Of a DNA stretch of 64,000 nt, positions 41,698-49,991 are shown piece after piece (the first letter of the stretch is position 1; the number at the start of each line of letters is the position of its first letter). Origin of the DNA: an uncultured Altererythrobacter sp. (GTDB taxonomy: Bacteria > Pseudomonadota > Alphaproteobacteria > Sphingomonadales > Sphingomonadaceae); NCBI GenBank assembly GCA_913056125.1, contig CAJXNC010000013.1, forward strand, positions 1-64,000, given 5' to 3'. Under the pieces are notes generated by a model that saw nothing but the letters and a program-made list of their open reading frames with translations, did not search any database and had not been told where the DNA came from. Position numbers and translations under genes: made by a program.

Positions 41698-42666
41698 CTA
41701 CTGGCCAGGCAGCCCGGTTCCAAGCTTGCGATCCCCGCGCGAGATGGCCGGGAAATCGGGATCGTCGAGCACGGAGGACAGCAGGAAATTCTCGACGATA
41801 TCGTTGCGCGCATCGCCGCCTGAAACCTTGCGGTAGAATATCAGCCGCCAGTCCTCCAGCTTGTAGAGTTGCACCACGTCCTTGCGCATGGCCGGTGGCA
41901 GGATTGCATCGGACAGGCTGGCGACCCCGATCCCGCGATCGAGCATGGCGGCCAAGACATCGTAATATTGCGTATGACCGACAATGTGGCGGGGACGAAT
42001 CCCGTGTGTCTCGTAATTGCGCATGACCTCGCGTTCCTGCCTGCTGGTTGCCTTGGGCAGGATGAAGGGCAGTGAATTCAGCACGTCGGGAGACAAGGGC
42101 AGGTCGTGTCCTTCGGCAAACTTTCGGTGGCCGAATACTCCACCACGAACAATTGCCAGCTGGCGAAAGGCCGAATGCGTCGGACGATCGGCGCGCTGGT
42201 TGATTAGGGCAAAGTCGAACTGCCCGCTTTCGACCGCCTGGATCAGTTGCCCGAAAGGCAGTTGCGCTTCGAACTCAAGCTCGATGTGCGGATGGCGGAA
42301 ATGGAATTCGTCGAGCTTGCGCCGGACATAGGCATCGAACATGCCCTGCCCCACCAGGACGTTGAAGCGTATAGACCGCTCTCCTTCATCCGGACGGGCA
42401 CGACGATGGTCGGCAAGCCGCTCTGCCGCCGCGTTGAAGCCGCGCAGGTCGTCCAGGAATGCCAGCCCTTCGGATCGCAGGGTCGGTCGCTTGCCGGGCT
42501 TGCGGTCGAACAGTTCGACGCCAAGCTGATCTTCCAGCGTCTTGATCTGGTTGCTGACCGAAGCCTGCGAAATCCCGAGCATCTCGGCCGTACGACGAAA
42601 GCTGCGCGTGGAGGACAGGCTCTCGAACACTTCGAGCTGGCGCAGGGTGAATGGCAGGTTGGGCAT
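41698..42666 (-). CDS. LysR family transcriptional regulator of the sulfatase locus
   Basis: 322 residues. The winged helix reads F-T-L-R-Q-L-E-V-F-E-S-L-S-S-T-R-S-F-R-R-T-A-E-M-L-G-I-S-Q-A-S-V-S-N-Q-I-K, followed by a full effector domain of CysB/CbbR type length. It lies between the two sulfatase genes, convergent with one and divergent from the large TonB receptor gene. The 121-bp divergent spacer has two dyads, the usual LysR arrangement for autocontrol and activation. The inducer may be the sulfated substrate or its product. Confidence 0.92.
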   Translation of the reverse strand: MPNLPFTLRQLEVFESLSSTRSFRRTAEMLGISQASVSNQIKTLEDQLGVELFDRKPGKRPTLRSEGLAFLDDLRGFNAAAERLADHRRARPDEGERSIRFNVLVGQGMFDAYVRRKLDEFHFRHPHIELEFEAQLPFGQLIQAVESGQFDFALINQRADRPTHSAFRQLAIVRGGVFGHRKFAEGHDLPLSPDVLNSLPFILPKATSRQEREVMRNYETHGIRPRHIVGHTQYYDVLAAMLDRGIGVASLSDAILPPAMRKDVVQLYKLEDWRLIFYRKVSGGDARNDIVENFLLSSVLDDPDFPAISRGDRKLGTGLPGQ

Positions 42667-42707
42667 TATCGGTTCCTCGAGAACCTATAACCCCGGATCA
42701 ATGGGTT
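42667..42707. promoter_or_regulatory. paired dyads in the LysR / TonB-receptor divergent promoter
   Basis: Dyad 1: TATCGGTTC (42667-42675) and GAACCTATA (42681-42689), 8 of 9 positions symmetric around CTCGA, directly next to the LysR start. Dyad 2: AACCC (42689-42693) and GGGTT (42703-42707) with a 9-nt centre. Together they span about four helical turns. Confidence 0.55.
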
Positions 42708-42787
42708 GTCATCACTTTGCCATGCGTTGCTTTGAATTGTCTGCACACGCCATGCCGCCTTCCATAAATTGGGAGGGAAACCAGAGA

Positions 42788-45700
42788 ATGTCTCTTTTGA
42801 ACAAGACGGCGCGCCACTCGGCGCGCATTTCGCGCGACAGCCTCGTGCTTGGCGCGAGTGCACTGGCCATGGTCATGGGGTCGACCGCGGTCATGGCGCA
42901 GGATGATGATGACGACGACGACGATCGTATCGTCGTGACGGGTTCGCGCCTGTCCGTTCCGTCGGGCATGGAAACCGCCGTGCCGGTGACCGCGATCGAC
43001 GAAGAGGAAATCGACAATCTCGATCCCGGCACGCTGATCCAGGCGATGAACACGCTGCCGATCTTCATCAATAACGACACGCCCAACAGCAATGCCGGCT
43101 TCTTCGCCCGTTCGGGTACCGGCAACCTCAACCTGCGTGGCCTCGGCACCAACCGTACGTTGACCCTGCTCAACGGCCGCCGCCTGGCCCCGACCACTGC
43201 TTTCGGCGGCGCTGACATCAACCTTATTCCGTCCGCCATGCTGCGCGGCGTCGAAAACGTCACCGGCGGCGCTTCGGCTGCCTACGGTACGGACGCGGTC
43301 GCGGGCGTGACCAACTTCCTGCTCGACACCGACTTCACCGGGCTCGAGATCAATCTCCAGGGCGGCATCACCGAGCGTGGCGACGGCGAGAACTATGAAG
43401 CCAGCCTTGCCTTCGGCACCGATATCGGCAGCCGCGGCCACCTGCTGCTGGCCGGCGAAGTCTACGGCATGGAGCCGATCTGGAACTACAAGGATCGCGA
43501 CTGGTACGACAGCTGGGGCCTGCTCGATTCCGATGGCGATGGCATTGACGAGGAATGGCGCCAGGTTCACTCCTCCCGCGTCAGCTTCGACGGCCTGATC
43601 AACGCGCCGGGCTTCTCCTACAACAACTACCAGTTCGGCCAGTCCGGCGGCCTCGCGCCGTTCCAGCTTGGCCCGGTATCGGACGGCCCGATCGGCGGCT
43701 TCGACGCGCGCACGGTCGGCGGTAGCGGCGACGACATCAATTGCGGCGAAGTCTGCAATGTCTGGCCCGACACGGATCGCTACTCGCTCTTCGCCTATGG
43801 CGATTACGAGCTGACCGACAATCTGATGGTCTTTGCCCAGTATACGCGCGGCTACAGCCATCTCTTCGAGAACGCTTCCCCGCGCGGCTCGGGCGTCGGT
43901 TTCCCGACGACCTTCACCATCTTCCAGGACAACTTCTACCTCAACCGGGACTATCCTGAGGTGGCCCAGGCCATGGCGGATGAAGAAATCGCTTCCTTCT
44001 CGCTGCGCCGCATGTGCTCGGTCGAGGATTGCGGCAATCTCTACTACGAAGAATGGACCACGCAGAATATCGGCACGGTCGGCTTCGAACTCGATATCGA
44101 CAATAATGGCGGTTTCTTCGACGGCTGGAGCGTGGACGGCTACTACCAGTATGGCCATTCGAAGAAGAAGTGGGACCAGTTCGGCCTGCGCGTCGATCGC
44201 ATCTTCGCCGCACTTGACGCGGTGGACGATGGCAACGGCAACCCCGTCTGCCGCGTGACCGCCTTCGGCAGCACCGACTTCCCGGGCTGCGAACCGATCA
44301 ACCTGTTCGGCCGCGGCAATGCCAGTGAGGCATCCGTCGACTATGTCACCGGCATGGATCCTGGCCAGCAGATCACCACGCCGCTGTTCTTCGCCGATAC
44401 CGGCTACGACCTCGGCATTACCGACAGCTACACTTCCACGCCCGGCAAGCGTGCGATCACCACCTTCGAACAGCACTTTGCAGAGCTGAGCTTCTCGGGT
44501 GAAGTGTTCGAACTGCCGGCCGGCACGGTCTCGCTGGCCTTCGGCGGTTCCTACCGTGCGGACTCGATCTACCAGGTCAATCGCGACCCGGCGAACCCGG
44601 CTTCGGACCACGAGAACGGCCATCCGGTGCTGTGTTCGGGTGAATCGCCCGGCCTGCGCGGTGTCAGCGGCGACTGCAACAATACCGTTGCCACGCAGTA
44701 TTCGAAGGTCTCGAACATCCAGGGTAGCGCGGACGTGAAGGAACTCTTCGCCGAAACGTTGATCCCGGTCTTTGACACCGGCCAGGGCCAGAGAGCGGGC
44801 ATCAACATCGCCGCTCGCTGGGCCGATTACGAGGGTTCGGGCTCGATCTGGTCCTACAAGGGCGGCCTCGAGCTTTCGGTGATCGACGGGCTGCGTTTCC
44901 GCGGCACCTATTCGCGTGACGTGCGCGCCGCCAACCTAAATGAACGCTTCAACAAGACTGGCGGCCTCGGAACGGTCACCGATCCGCGCATCTCGCAGGC
45001 CGATCTCGACGCCTGTACCGCGCTGAACGACCCGGACCTCGCCTGTAGCACCAGCTACAACGTGACGACCTTCTCCGGCGGCAACCCGAATGTGAACCCG
45101 GAAGAAGCCGACACTTACACCTTCGGTGTGGTCGTGCAGCCTTTGGCGCTGCCCGGCTTCTCCGCCTCGGTCGACTGGTTCAGCGTCGACATCAACGGTG
45201 CGATAGGCCAGGTCGGCCTCTCCGAGGTGGCACGCCGCTGCTACGAGGACGAAGACCCGCTCTTCTGCAACCTGATCACCGAAAGCGCGACCGACACCAC
45301 CGATGCCGGCGGCTATCCGATCATGCAGCTGGTGGGTGACCAGTACGTCAATGTCGAGAAGTCCAAGGTCGAGGGGATCGACGTCGAGCTTGGCTATCGC
45401 AGCGACGTCAACGTGCTTGGCGGCGGACAGGAAGGCATCTCGCTTCGCGGCTTCGCAACCTGGCTGCTCGAACGGTCGAATACCGGTGCCGCGACCCCGG
45501 CGAACAATTTCGATCCGCAGCCGACCAGGTTCGACGGTTTCGGTTCCTTCCCCAAGTTCCGGGGTACCGCTTTCGTCGGCTACAATAACGGTCCGTTCAA
45601 CATCAACTTCACCGGTCGTGTGATCGGCAGCAGCCGGATCCAGAATCCGGCGACTGCGGGTGCTGCGGGCGTAACCCTCGAGGACAATGAAATCCCGGCA

Positions 45701-45910
45701 GTATTCTATCTCGATACGCGCCTGAATTACGATTTCGAACTCGCGGGGAACGAAGCGCAGGTCTACTTCTCGGTGAACAATCTGCTCGACAAGGATCCGC
45801 CGGTAGTGGCGACCTACAGCTTCTTCACGGCAGCTGCGACGCAGACCTTCAATGCGCTGCATGACGTGCTCGGACGCCGTTACACGCTCGGCCTCCGCTT
45901 GCGGATGTAG
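42788..45910 (+). CDS. large TonB-dependent receptor of the sulfatase locus
   Basis: 1040 residues from ATG 42788. Signal peptide to V-M-A|Q, then eight aspartates in a row before R-I-V-V-T-G-S-R-L, a TonB-box-like element. The plug has L-N-L-R-G-L-G-T-N-R-T-L-T-L-L-N-G-R-R and G-G-A-S-A-A-Y-G-T-D-A-V-A-G-V-T-N, typical of the long sphingomonad receptors of the N-R-T-L-x-L-x-N-G-R-R group. The barrel has several Cys pairs in its loops (for example M-C-S-V-E-D-C-G) and ends in L-G-L-R-L-R-M. Likely importer of the sulfated compound; a terminator follows. Confidence 0.93.
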   Translation: MSLLNKTARHSARISRDSLVLGASALAMVMGSTAVMAQDDDDDDDDRIVVTGSRLSVPSGMETAVPVTAIDEEEIDNLDPGTLIQAMNTLPIFINNDTPNSNAGFFARSGTGNLNLRGLGTNRTLTLLNGRRLAPTTAFGGADINLIPSAMLRGVENVTGGASAAYGTDAVAGVTNFLLDTDFTGLEINLQGGITERGDGENYEASLAFGTDIGSRGHLLLAGEVYGMEPIWNYKDRDWYDSWGLLDSDGDGIDEEWRQVHSSRVSFDGLINAPGFSYNNYQFGQSGGLAPFQLGPVSDGPIGGFDARTVGGSGDDINCGEVCNVWPDTDRYSLFAYGDYELTDNLMVFAQYTRGYSHLFENASPRGSGVGFPTTFTIFQDNFYLNRDYPEVAQAMADEEIASFSLRRMCSVEDCGNLYYEEWTTQNIGTVGFELDIDNNGGFFDGWSVDGYYQYGHSKKKWDQFGLRVDRIFAALDAVDDGNGNPVCRVTAFGSTDFPGCEPINLFGRGNASEASVDYVTGMDPGQQITTPLFFADTGYDLGITDSYTSTPGKRAITTFEQHFAELSFSGEVFELPAGTVSLAFGGSYRADSIYQVNRDPANPASDHENGHPVLCSGESPGLRGVSGDCNNTVATQYSKVSNIQGSADVKELFAETLIPVFDTGQGQRAGINIAARWADYEGSGSIWSYKGGLELSVIDGLRFRGTYSRDVRAANLNERFNKTGGLGTVTDPRISQADLDACTALNDPDLACSTSYNVTTFSGGNPNVNPEEADTYTFGVVVQPLALPGFSASVDWFSVDINGAIGQVGLSEVARRCYEDEDPLFCNLITESATDTTDAGGYPIMQLVGDQYVNVEKSKVEGIDVELGYRSDVNVLGGGQEGISLRGFATWLLERSNTGAATPANNFDPQPTRFDGFGSFPKFRGTAFVGYNNGPFNINFTGRVIGSSRIQNPATAGAAGVTLEDNEIPAVFYLDTRLNYDFELAGNEAQVYFSVNNLLDKDPPVVATYSFFTAAATQTFNALHDVLGRRYTLGLRLRM

Positions 45911-45942
45911 TTTGCTCGCGCCATTAAGGCGCGACAATCAGG

Positions 45943-45975
45943 CGGGACCGGCCATGCTCCTTAAGGTCGGTCCCG
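45943..45975 (+). terminator. terminator hairpin after the TonB receptor gene
   Basis: CGGGACCGGCC (45943-45953) with GGTCGGTCCCG (45965-45975), 11 bp with one G-U pair. No long T run follows, so termination may be partial and allow read-through into the sulfatase gene at 45992. Confidence 0.6.
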
Positions 45976-45991
45976 TCCTCTGACGAGTGAC

Positions 45992-47473
45992 ATGAAGGGA
46001 TCAATCTTGAATAGCGGGAACAAGAAGCACGTCGGTCACATGACGCGGCGCACAGCCATTGGCGGCGCACTGGGCACGGCGGCACTGGCGGTAACATTGC
46101 CTGGTTGCGCGAGCCAGGAAGGCGCGCAGCGGGACCCCAATCGCAAGCCCAACTTCCTGTTCATCATGGCCGACGATCTGGGTTATGCCGACCTGTCCTG
46201 CTACGGGCGGCGCGATTACGAAACGCCGGTGCTCGATGCGCTTGCGGCCAGCGGCATGATGTTCACCAATGGCTATGCCAATTCGGCTGTCTGTTCATCG
46301 ACCCGCGTGGGCCTGATCACCGGACGTTACCAATATCGCATCCCGGCCGGGCTCGAGGAACCGATTTCCAATCCCGACCTGGGGCTCGAACCAAGCCACC
46401 CGACTCTGCCCTCGCTGCTGCAGGAACAGGGCTATCACACCGCTCTGGTGGGCAAGTGGCACCTCGGCATCCTGCCCATGTATGGCCCGCTCAAGAGCGG
46501 CTATGACGAGTTCTGGGGCAACCGCTATGGCGGCGTCGATTACTATACCCACAAGGTCTATGGCGAACGCGATGTGTGGGACGGCGAAGTCCCGATCGAG
46601 GTCAATGGCTATTACACCGACCTGCTCGCCGACCGTTCTATCGAATATCTCGAAGCGCGTGCAAAGGAGGCCGACAAGCCCTGGCTTTTGAGCCTGCACT
46701 TCACTGCGCCGCACTGGCCATGGGAAGCGGAGGACGAACTCGGCATTTCCGAGAGTGCGCGCCTCGATGAAGAATTCGATCCGGACGCCGAAGGCAGCGG
46801 CATCGGAATCGACCATTACGATGGCGGCACACTCAAGACCTATGCCGGCATGGTCAAGAGTATGGACGAGAATATCGGCCGTATCCTCACTCGCCTGGCC
46901 GATCTGGGCATGGACCAGGACACGGTCGTCGTCTTCACCAGCGACAATGGCGGGGAACGCTTCTCCGACACCTGGCCCTTCTCGGGCATGAAGACCGAAC
47001 TGCTCGAGGGCGGCATTCGCGTGCCCTTCATCGTCAAGTGGCCGGGACTCACCGAAGCAGGCACGACCAGCGACGTACCGCTGATGTCGATGGACTTCCT
47101 GCCGACATTCGTCGGTGCAGCAGGAGGTAGTCCGCATCCCGATTATCCGACCGACGGCGTGGATTTCCGCCCAGCCCTGGTCGGGGAAACCATGCCCGAG
47201 CGCGATATGTTCTGGCGCTATTGGAGCAAGGACCAGAAGGCCCTGCGGCGTGGTCGCCACAAATATCTCAAGATGAACGACAACGAATTCCTGTTCGACG
47301 TGATCGAAGATCCGCTGGAGCGAGGCAATTTGAAGGATCGCATGCCTGAGCTCTTCGCGGAACTGAAAGCCGCGCATGAGACATGGAATTCGCAGATGTT
47401 GTTCGATCCCAATGCCCGTAGTTTCGGCATGACGTCCGACCACGTGGCGGAGCGCTACGACAACGACTCATAG
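45992..47473 (+). CDS. type I sulfatase with Tat signal, probable lipoprotein
   Basis: 493 residues. The twin arginines in M-T-R19-R20-T-A-I-G-G-A-L-G, then a hydrophobic stretch and L-P-G-C39|A, indicate Tat export and possible lipidation; the M17 start would also keep the signal. Core motifs follow as in the cytoplasmic relative: M-A-D-D-L-G-Y, C101-S-S-T-R105 as formylglycine site, V-G-K-W-H-L-G, F-T-A-P-H-W-P-W and S-D-N-G-G-E. Over these blocks the two sulfatases are close paralogues. The third motif position is Ser rather than Pro or Ala. It probably desulfates the substrate in the periplasm. Confidence 0.92.
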   Translation: MKGSILNSGNKKHVGHMTRRTAIGGALGTAALAVTLPGCASQEGAQRDPNRKPNFLFIMADDLGYADLSCYGRRDYETPVLDALAASGMMFTNGYANSAVCSSTRVGLITGRYQYRIPAGLEEPISNPDLGLEPSHPTLPSLLQEQGYHTALVGKWHLGILPMYGPLKSGYDEFWGNRYGGVDYYTHKVYGERDVWDGEVPIEVNGYYTDLLADRSIEYLEARAKEADKPWLLSLHFTAPHWPWEAEDELGISESARLDEEFDPDAEGSGIGIDHYDGGTLKTYAGMVKSMDENIGRILTRLADLGMDQDTVVVFTSDNGGERFSDTWPFSGMKTELLEGGIRVPFIVKWPGLTEAGTTSDVPLMSMDFLPTFVGAAGGSPHPDYPTDGVDFRPALVGETMPERDMFWRYWSKDQKALRRGRHKYLKMNDNEFLFDVIEDPLERGNLKDRMPELFAELKAAHETWNSQMLFDPNARSFGMTSDHVAERYDNDS

Positions 47474-47499
47474 AAAATCACGAGCTTGGGAGGGGGAAG

Positions 47500-47535
47500 C
47501 AGGCGGATCGGCCAACAGCCGGTCCGCCTGTTTTC
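47500..47535. terminator. bidirectional rho-independent terminator
   Basis: CAGGCGGATCGGC (47500-47512) pairs with GCCGGTCCGCCTG (47518-47530), 13 bp with one G-U, loop CAACA, then TTTTC. It lies between the convergent sulfatase and MFS genes. Confidence 0.88.
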
Positions 47536-47538
47536 GCA

Positions 47539-48927
47539 TCAGGCAGGCGCCGCCACTTTGTCGGGTGCCTGCATGGCTAGGCCGCCGATCTTGCCGTGAT
47601 TATACACGCCCAGGATGGTGATCAGGATCGCAATGACCACGGCAGGCATTGCGGCAGCAAACATGATCGTCTCGAGATCGAGCGACGCCGCCAGCGCCAT
47701 GCCGCCAAGCGCGGGGAAGACCACGCCGCCGAAGCGGCCCATGGCCCCGGCCCAACCCATCCCGCTCGAGCGCATTTCCGGCGGATAGCCGAGCGTCGCC
47801 AAGTTGTTGATACCGGTCTGCCCGCCGACCTGGCAGAAATTCCATACGATCAGCGCTGTGACGAGTATCGTTGCCACCGAAGCATCGAGCTGGCCGATCG
47901 AGGCGATGGCGATGGCATCGACCACGAAATAGACCGCCAGCACCTTGTAGGGATTCACCCGGTCCATCAGCCAGCCCATGCACAGAGTGCCCGTGGCACC
48001 GCCGAAATAGCCGATGATCATGTAGAAGGCGAAATCGGTCAGCGGGACACCGCGCATTTCCAGCATGTATGTCGCCAGCCAGTTTGCCAGCAGGGCGATA
48101 TTGCCGAGCGAGAAGAAGCAGATTGCAAACAGCAGTACGGTCTGCACGCGGAAGCGCGGTCCGAACATGGCCAGCGGGCCGAGCTTCTCCACCTCGCCCT
48201 GATCGCCCATGTGGAACTCTTCATTGCCCTTCAGCACGATACCGGGCTCGATCCGGCGCAGCGTGCGCGGGATCATCGGGTCCTTGGGATCGCGATTGAC
48301 CCTGAAGGCGAGACTCTCCGGGATCGCGAGCAGCAGCAGCATGGCGACCAGCGGCACAACCCCGCCAATGATGAAGAATATTTCCCAGCCATAAGGCTCA
48401 AGCAGCAGCGTAACCATGAAGCCGCTGCCAAGATTGCCGCCAGAGAAGCAGACGAGCGCAATCGACATGAACAATGCGCGGCGGCGCTTGGGCGTGGCTT
48501 CGGAAATGATGGCGAGGCCCACTGGCAGCATGGCGGAAAAGAACACGCCGGCAATGCCGCGCAACCATGCCAGCATGGTAAATCCGCCGGCCCATGCCGC
48601 CCATAATGTCAGGCCGCCAAAGCCAAGCAGGCACAGCGCCAGCACCGGTTTTCGCCCCATCTTGTCCGCGAGTGGTGGAATGGCGATCGCGCCAATCAAC
48701 ATGCCGATCTGCTGGTATGTAACCACGGGCTGCATATCGACGGGCGTTCCGCCCAACCCCTCCGCGATCGCCGGAAGGATCTTGCCGAGGAAATACATGT
48801 CGAAGCCGTCCATGAAGAGGACCATGGAGCACACGACGAGCGTAAATATCTCGCGTGTCCCGATCGGACGGTCATCGATGAATTCGGCTACATCGAAGCG
48901 CCTTGCAGCGCCGGCGCCTTCGGCCAT
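47539..48927 (-). CDS. MFS transporter, aromatic acid:H+ symporter (AAHS) type
   Basis: 462 residues with 12 predicted helices. L-F-M-D-G-F-D-M-Y-F-L-G-K-I-L-P-A-I in helix 1 and L-A-D-K-M-G-R-K-P-V-L in the 2-3 loop are the AAHS marks (D-G-F-D and D-x-x-G-R-K/R). There is a long loop between helices 6 and 7. AAHS carriers import 4-hydroxybenzoate-like acids and similar organic anions. GGGAGGGG precedes the ATG. It lies 77 bp after egtD on the same strand and faces the Tat sulfatase, so it could serve either locus. Confidence 0.88.
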   Translation of the reverse strand: MAEGAGAARRFDVAEFIDDRPIGTREIFTLVVCSMVLFMDGFDMYFLGKILPAIAEGLGGTPVDMQPVVTYQQIGMLIGAIAIPPLADKMGRKPVLALCLLGFGGLTLWAAWAGGFTMLAWLRGIAGVFFSAMLPVGLAIISEATPKRRRALFMSIALVCFSGGNLGSGFMVTLLLEPYGWEIFFIIGGVVPLVAMLLLLAIPESLAFRVNRDPKDPMIPRTLRRIEPGIVLKGNEEFHMGDQGEVEKLGPLAMFGPRFRVQTVLLFAICFFSLGNIALLANWLATYMLEMRGVPLTDFAFYMIIGYFGGATGTLCMGWLMDRVNPYKVLAVYFVVDAIAIASIGQLDASVATILVTALIVWNFCQVGGQTGINNLATLGYPPEMRSSGMGWAGAMGRFGGVVFPALGGMALAASLDLETIMFAAAMPAVVIAILITILGVYNHGKIGGLAMQAPDKVAAPA

Positions 48928-49004
48928 GCGTCCCCTCCCAAGGACATTGATCCCAAGCCGCCACCCTGTGCGTCGGCGCGGAGAAGGTCAATCCGGCGCG
49001 TGCA

Positions 49005-49991
49005 TCAGGGTGCGGAACGCGGGACGGTCGCCTCGGCCAGAATAAGAGAAAAACGTTTCTTGCCGTCCAGCCAGCGCCGGACCGGGGTCCAGCCGCCCGC
49101 GAGCAGCAGCATGTTGGCGCTGCGGCGGCGGAACTTGTGGCTGTTTTCGGTGTGGATCGTCTCGCCCTTGCGCATGGCGAAATCCACACCCGAAACTGTG
49201 AAGCCAATGTCCTCAAGCGCCTCGAGATGCATTTCCACGCGCGAGAAGGTGTCGTTCCACACTGCCTTGTGGCGCAGCTTTTCCGCTGGGATGGTGCCGT
49301 CGAGCTCGCGATTGATACGATGGACGAGATTGAGGTTGAAGCGCGCGGTCACGCCTGCCGCATCGTCATAGGCGGCGGTCAGTATCTTGCGGTCCTTCAC
49401 GAGGTCCATGCCGATCAGCAATTGCGAGCCTTCGCCAAGCGTTGCGCGCATGGAGCGCAGCAGGTCGACTGCCGTGGGCGGAACCATGTTGCCGATGGTC
49501 GAACCGGGGAAGAAGCCGAGTTTGGGAATGTCCCGCACGGCATCGGGCAGCGTCACCTTCTTGGTGAAATCGGCCTCCACCGGATAGACCGGAAGGCCAG
49601 GGAACTTGGCCGACAGGTCTGCGGCGGCAGCGCGCAGGAAGTCCCCGGCAATATCGAGCGGGACATAGGCGCCCGGATCGATGGCGCGCAGCAGGAGCGG
49701 CGTCTTGACCGAGGAGCCGGAGCCGAACTCCACCACTGCCCGGCCCGGCCCGATCAGCTCGGCGAATTCATTGCCCCGGCTTTCGAGGATCTCGCGCTCG
49801 GCGCGTGTGGGGTAATATTCGGGGAGCCGGGTGATCTCCTCGAACAGCTCCGATCCTTCATCGTCATAGAACCAGCGTGCGGGCACGGCCTTGTCCGCCT
49901 GACGGAGGCCCGCCAGCACGTCGGCGCGAAAGGCGCGGTCGACGCCATCCTCGTCGAGGTCGACGAGGCGAATATCCTGTGTTTCGGCCAT
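49005..49991 (-). CDS. egtD: L-histidine N-alpha-methyltransferase
   Basis: 328 residues from the ATG at 49991. Family marks: R-W-F-Y-D-D-E-G-S-E-L-F-E-E-I-T-R-L-P-E-Y-Y-P-T-R-A-E (histidine pocket), V-V-E-F-G-S-G-S-S-V-K-T (SAM loop), Y-V-P-L-D-I-A-G-D-F-L, F-F-P-G-S-T-I-G-N-M and I-H-T-E-N-S-H-K-F. EgtD trimethylates histidine to hercynine, the first step of ergothioneine synthesis. Its ATG overlaps the egtB stop (TGATG). Confidence 0.93.
   Translation of the reverse strand: MAETQDIRLVDLDEDGVDRAFRADVLAGLRQADKAVPARWFYDDEGSELFEEITRLPEYYPTRAEREILESRGNEFAELIGPGRAVVEFGSGSSVKTPLLLRAIDPGAYVPLDIAGDFLRAAAADLSAKFPGLPVYPVEADFTKKVTLPDAVRDIPKLGFFPGSTIGNMVPPTAVDLLRSMRATLGEGSQLLIGMDLVKDRKILTAAYDDAAGVTARFNLNLVHRINRELDGTIPAEKLRHKAVWNDTFSRVEMHLEALEDIGFTVSGVDFAMRKGETIHTENSHKFRRRSANMLLLAGGWTPVRRWLDGKKRFSLILAEATVPRSAP

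Noticed and set aside
42698-44623. 641-codon frame antisense to the large TonB receptor gene
   Set aside because: Low-complexity Ala/Val/Asp/Arg-rich product, no ribosome site or motif; the receptor frame is clearly the coding one.
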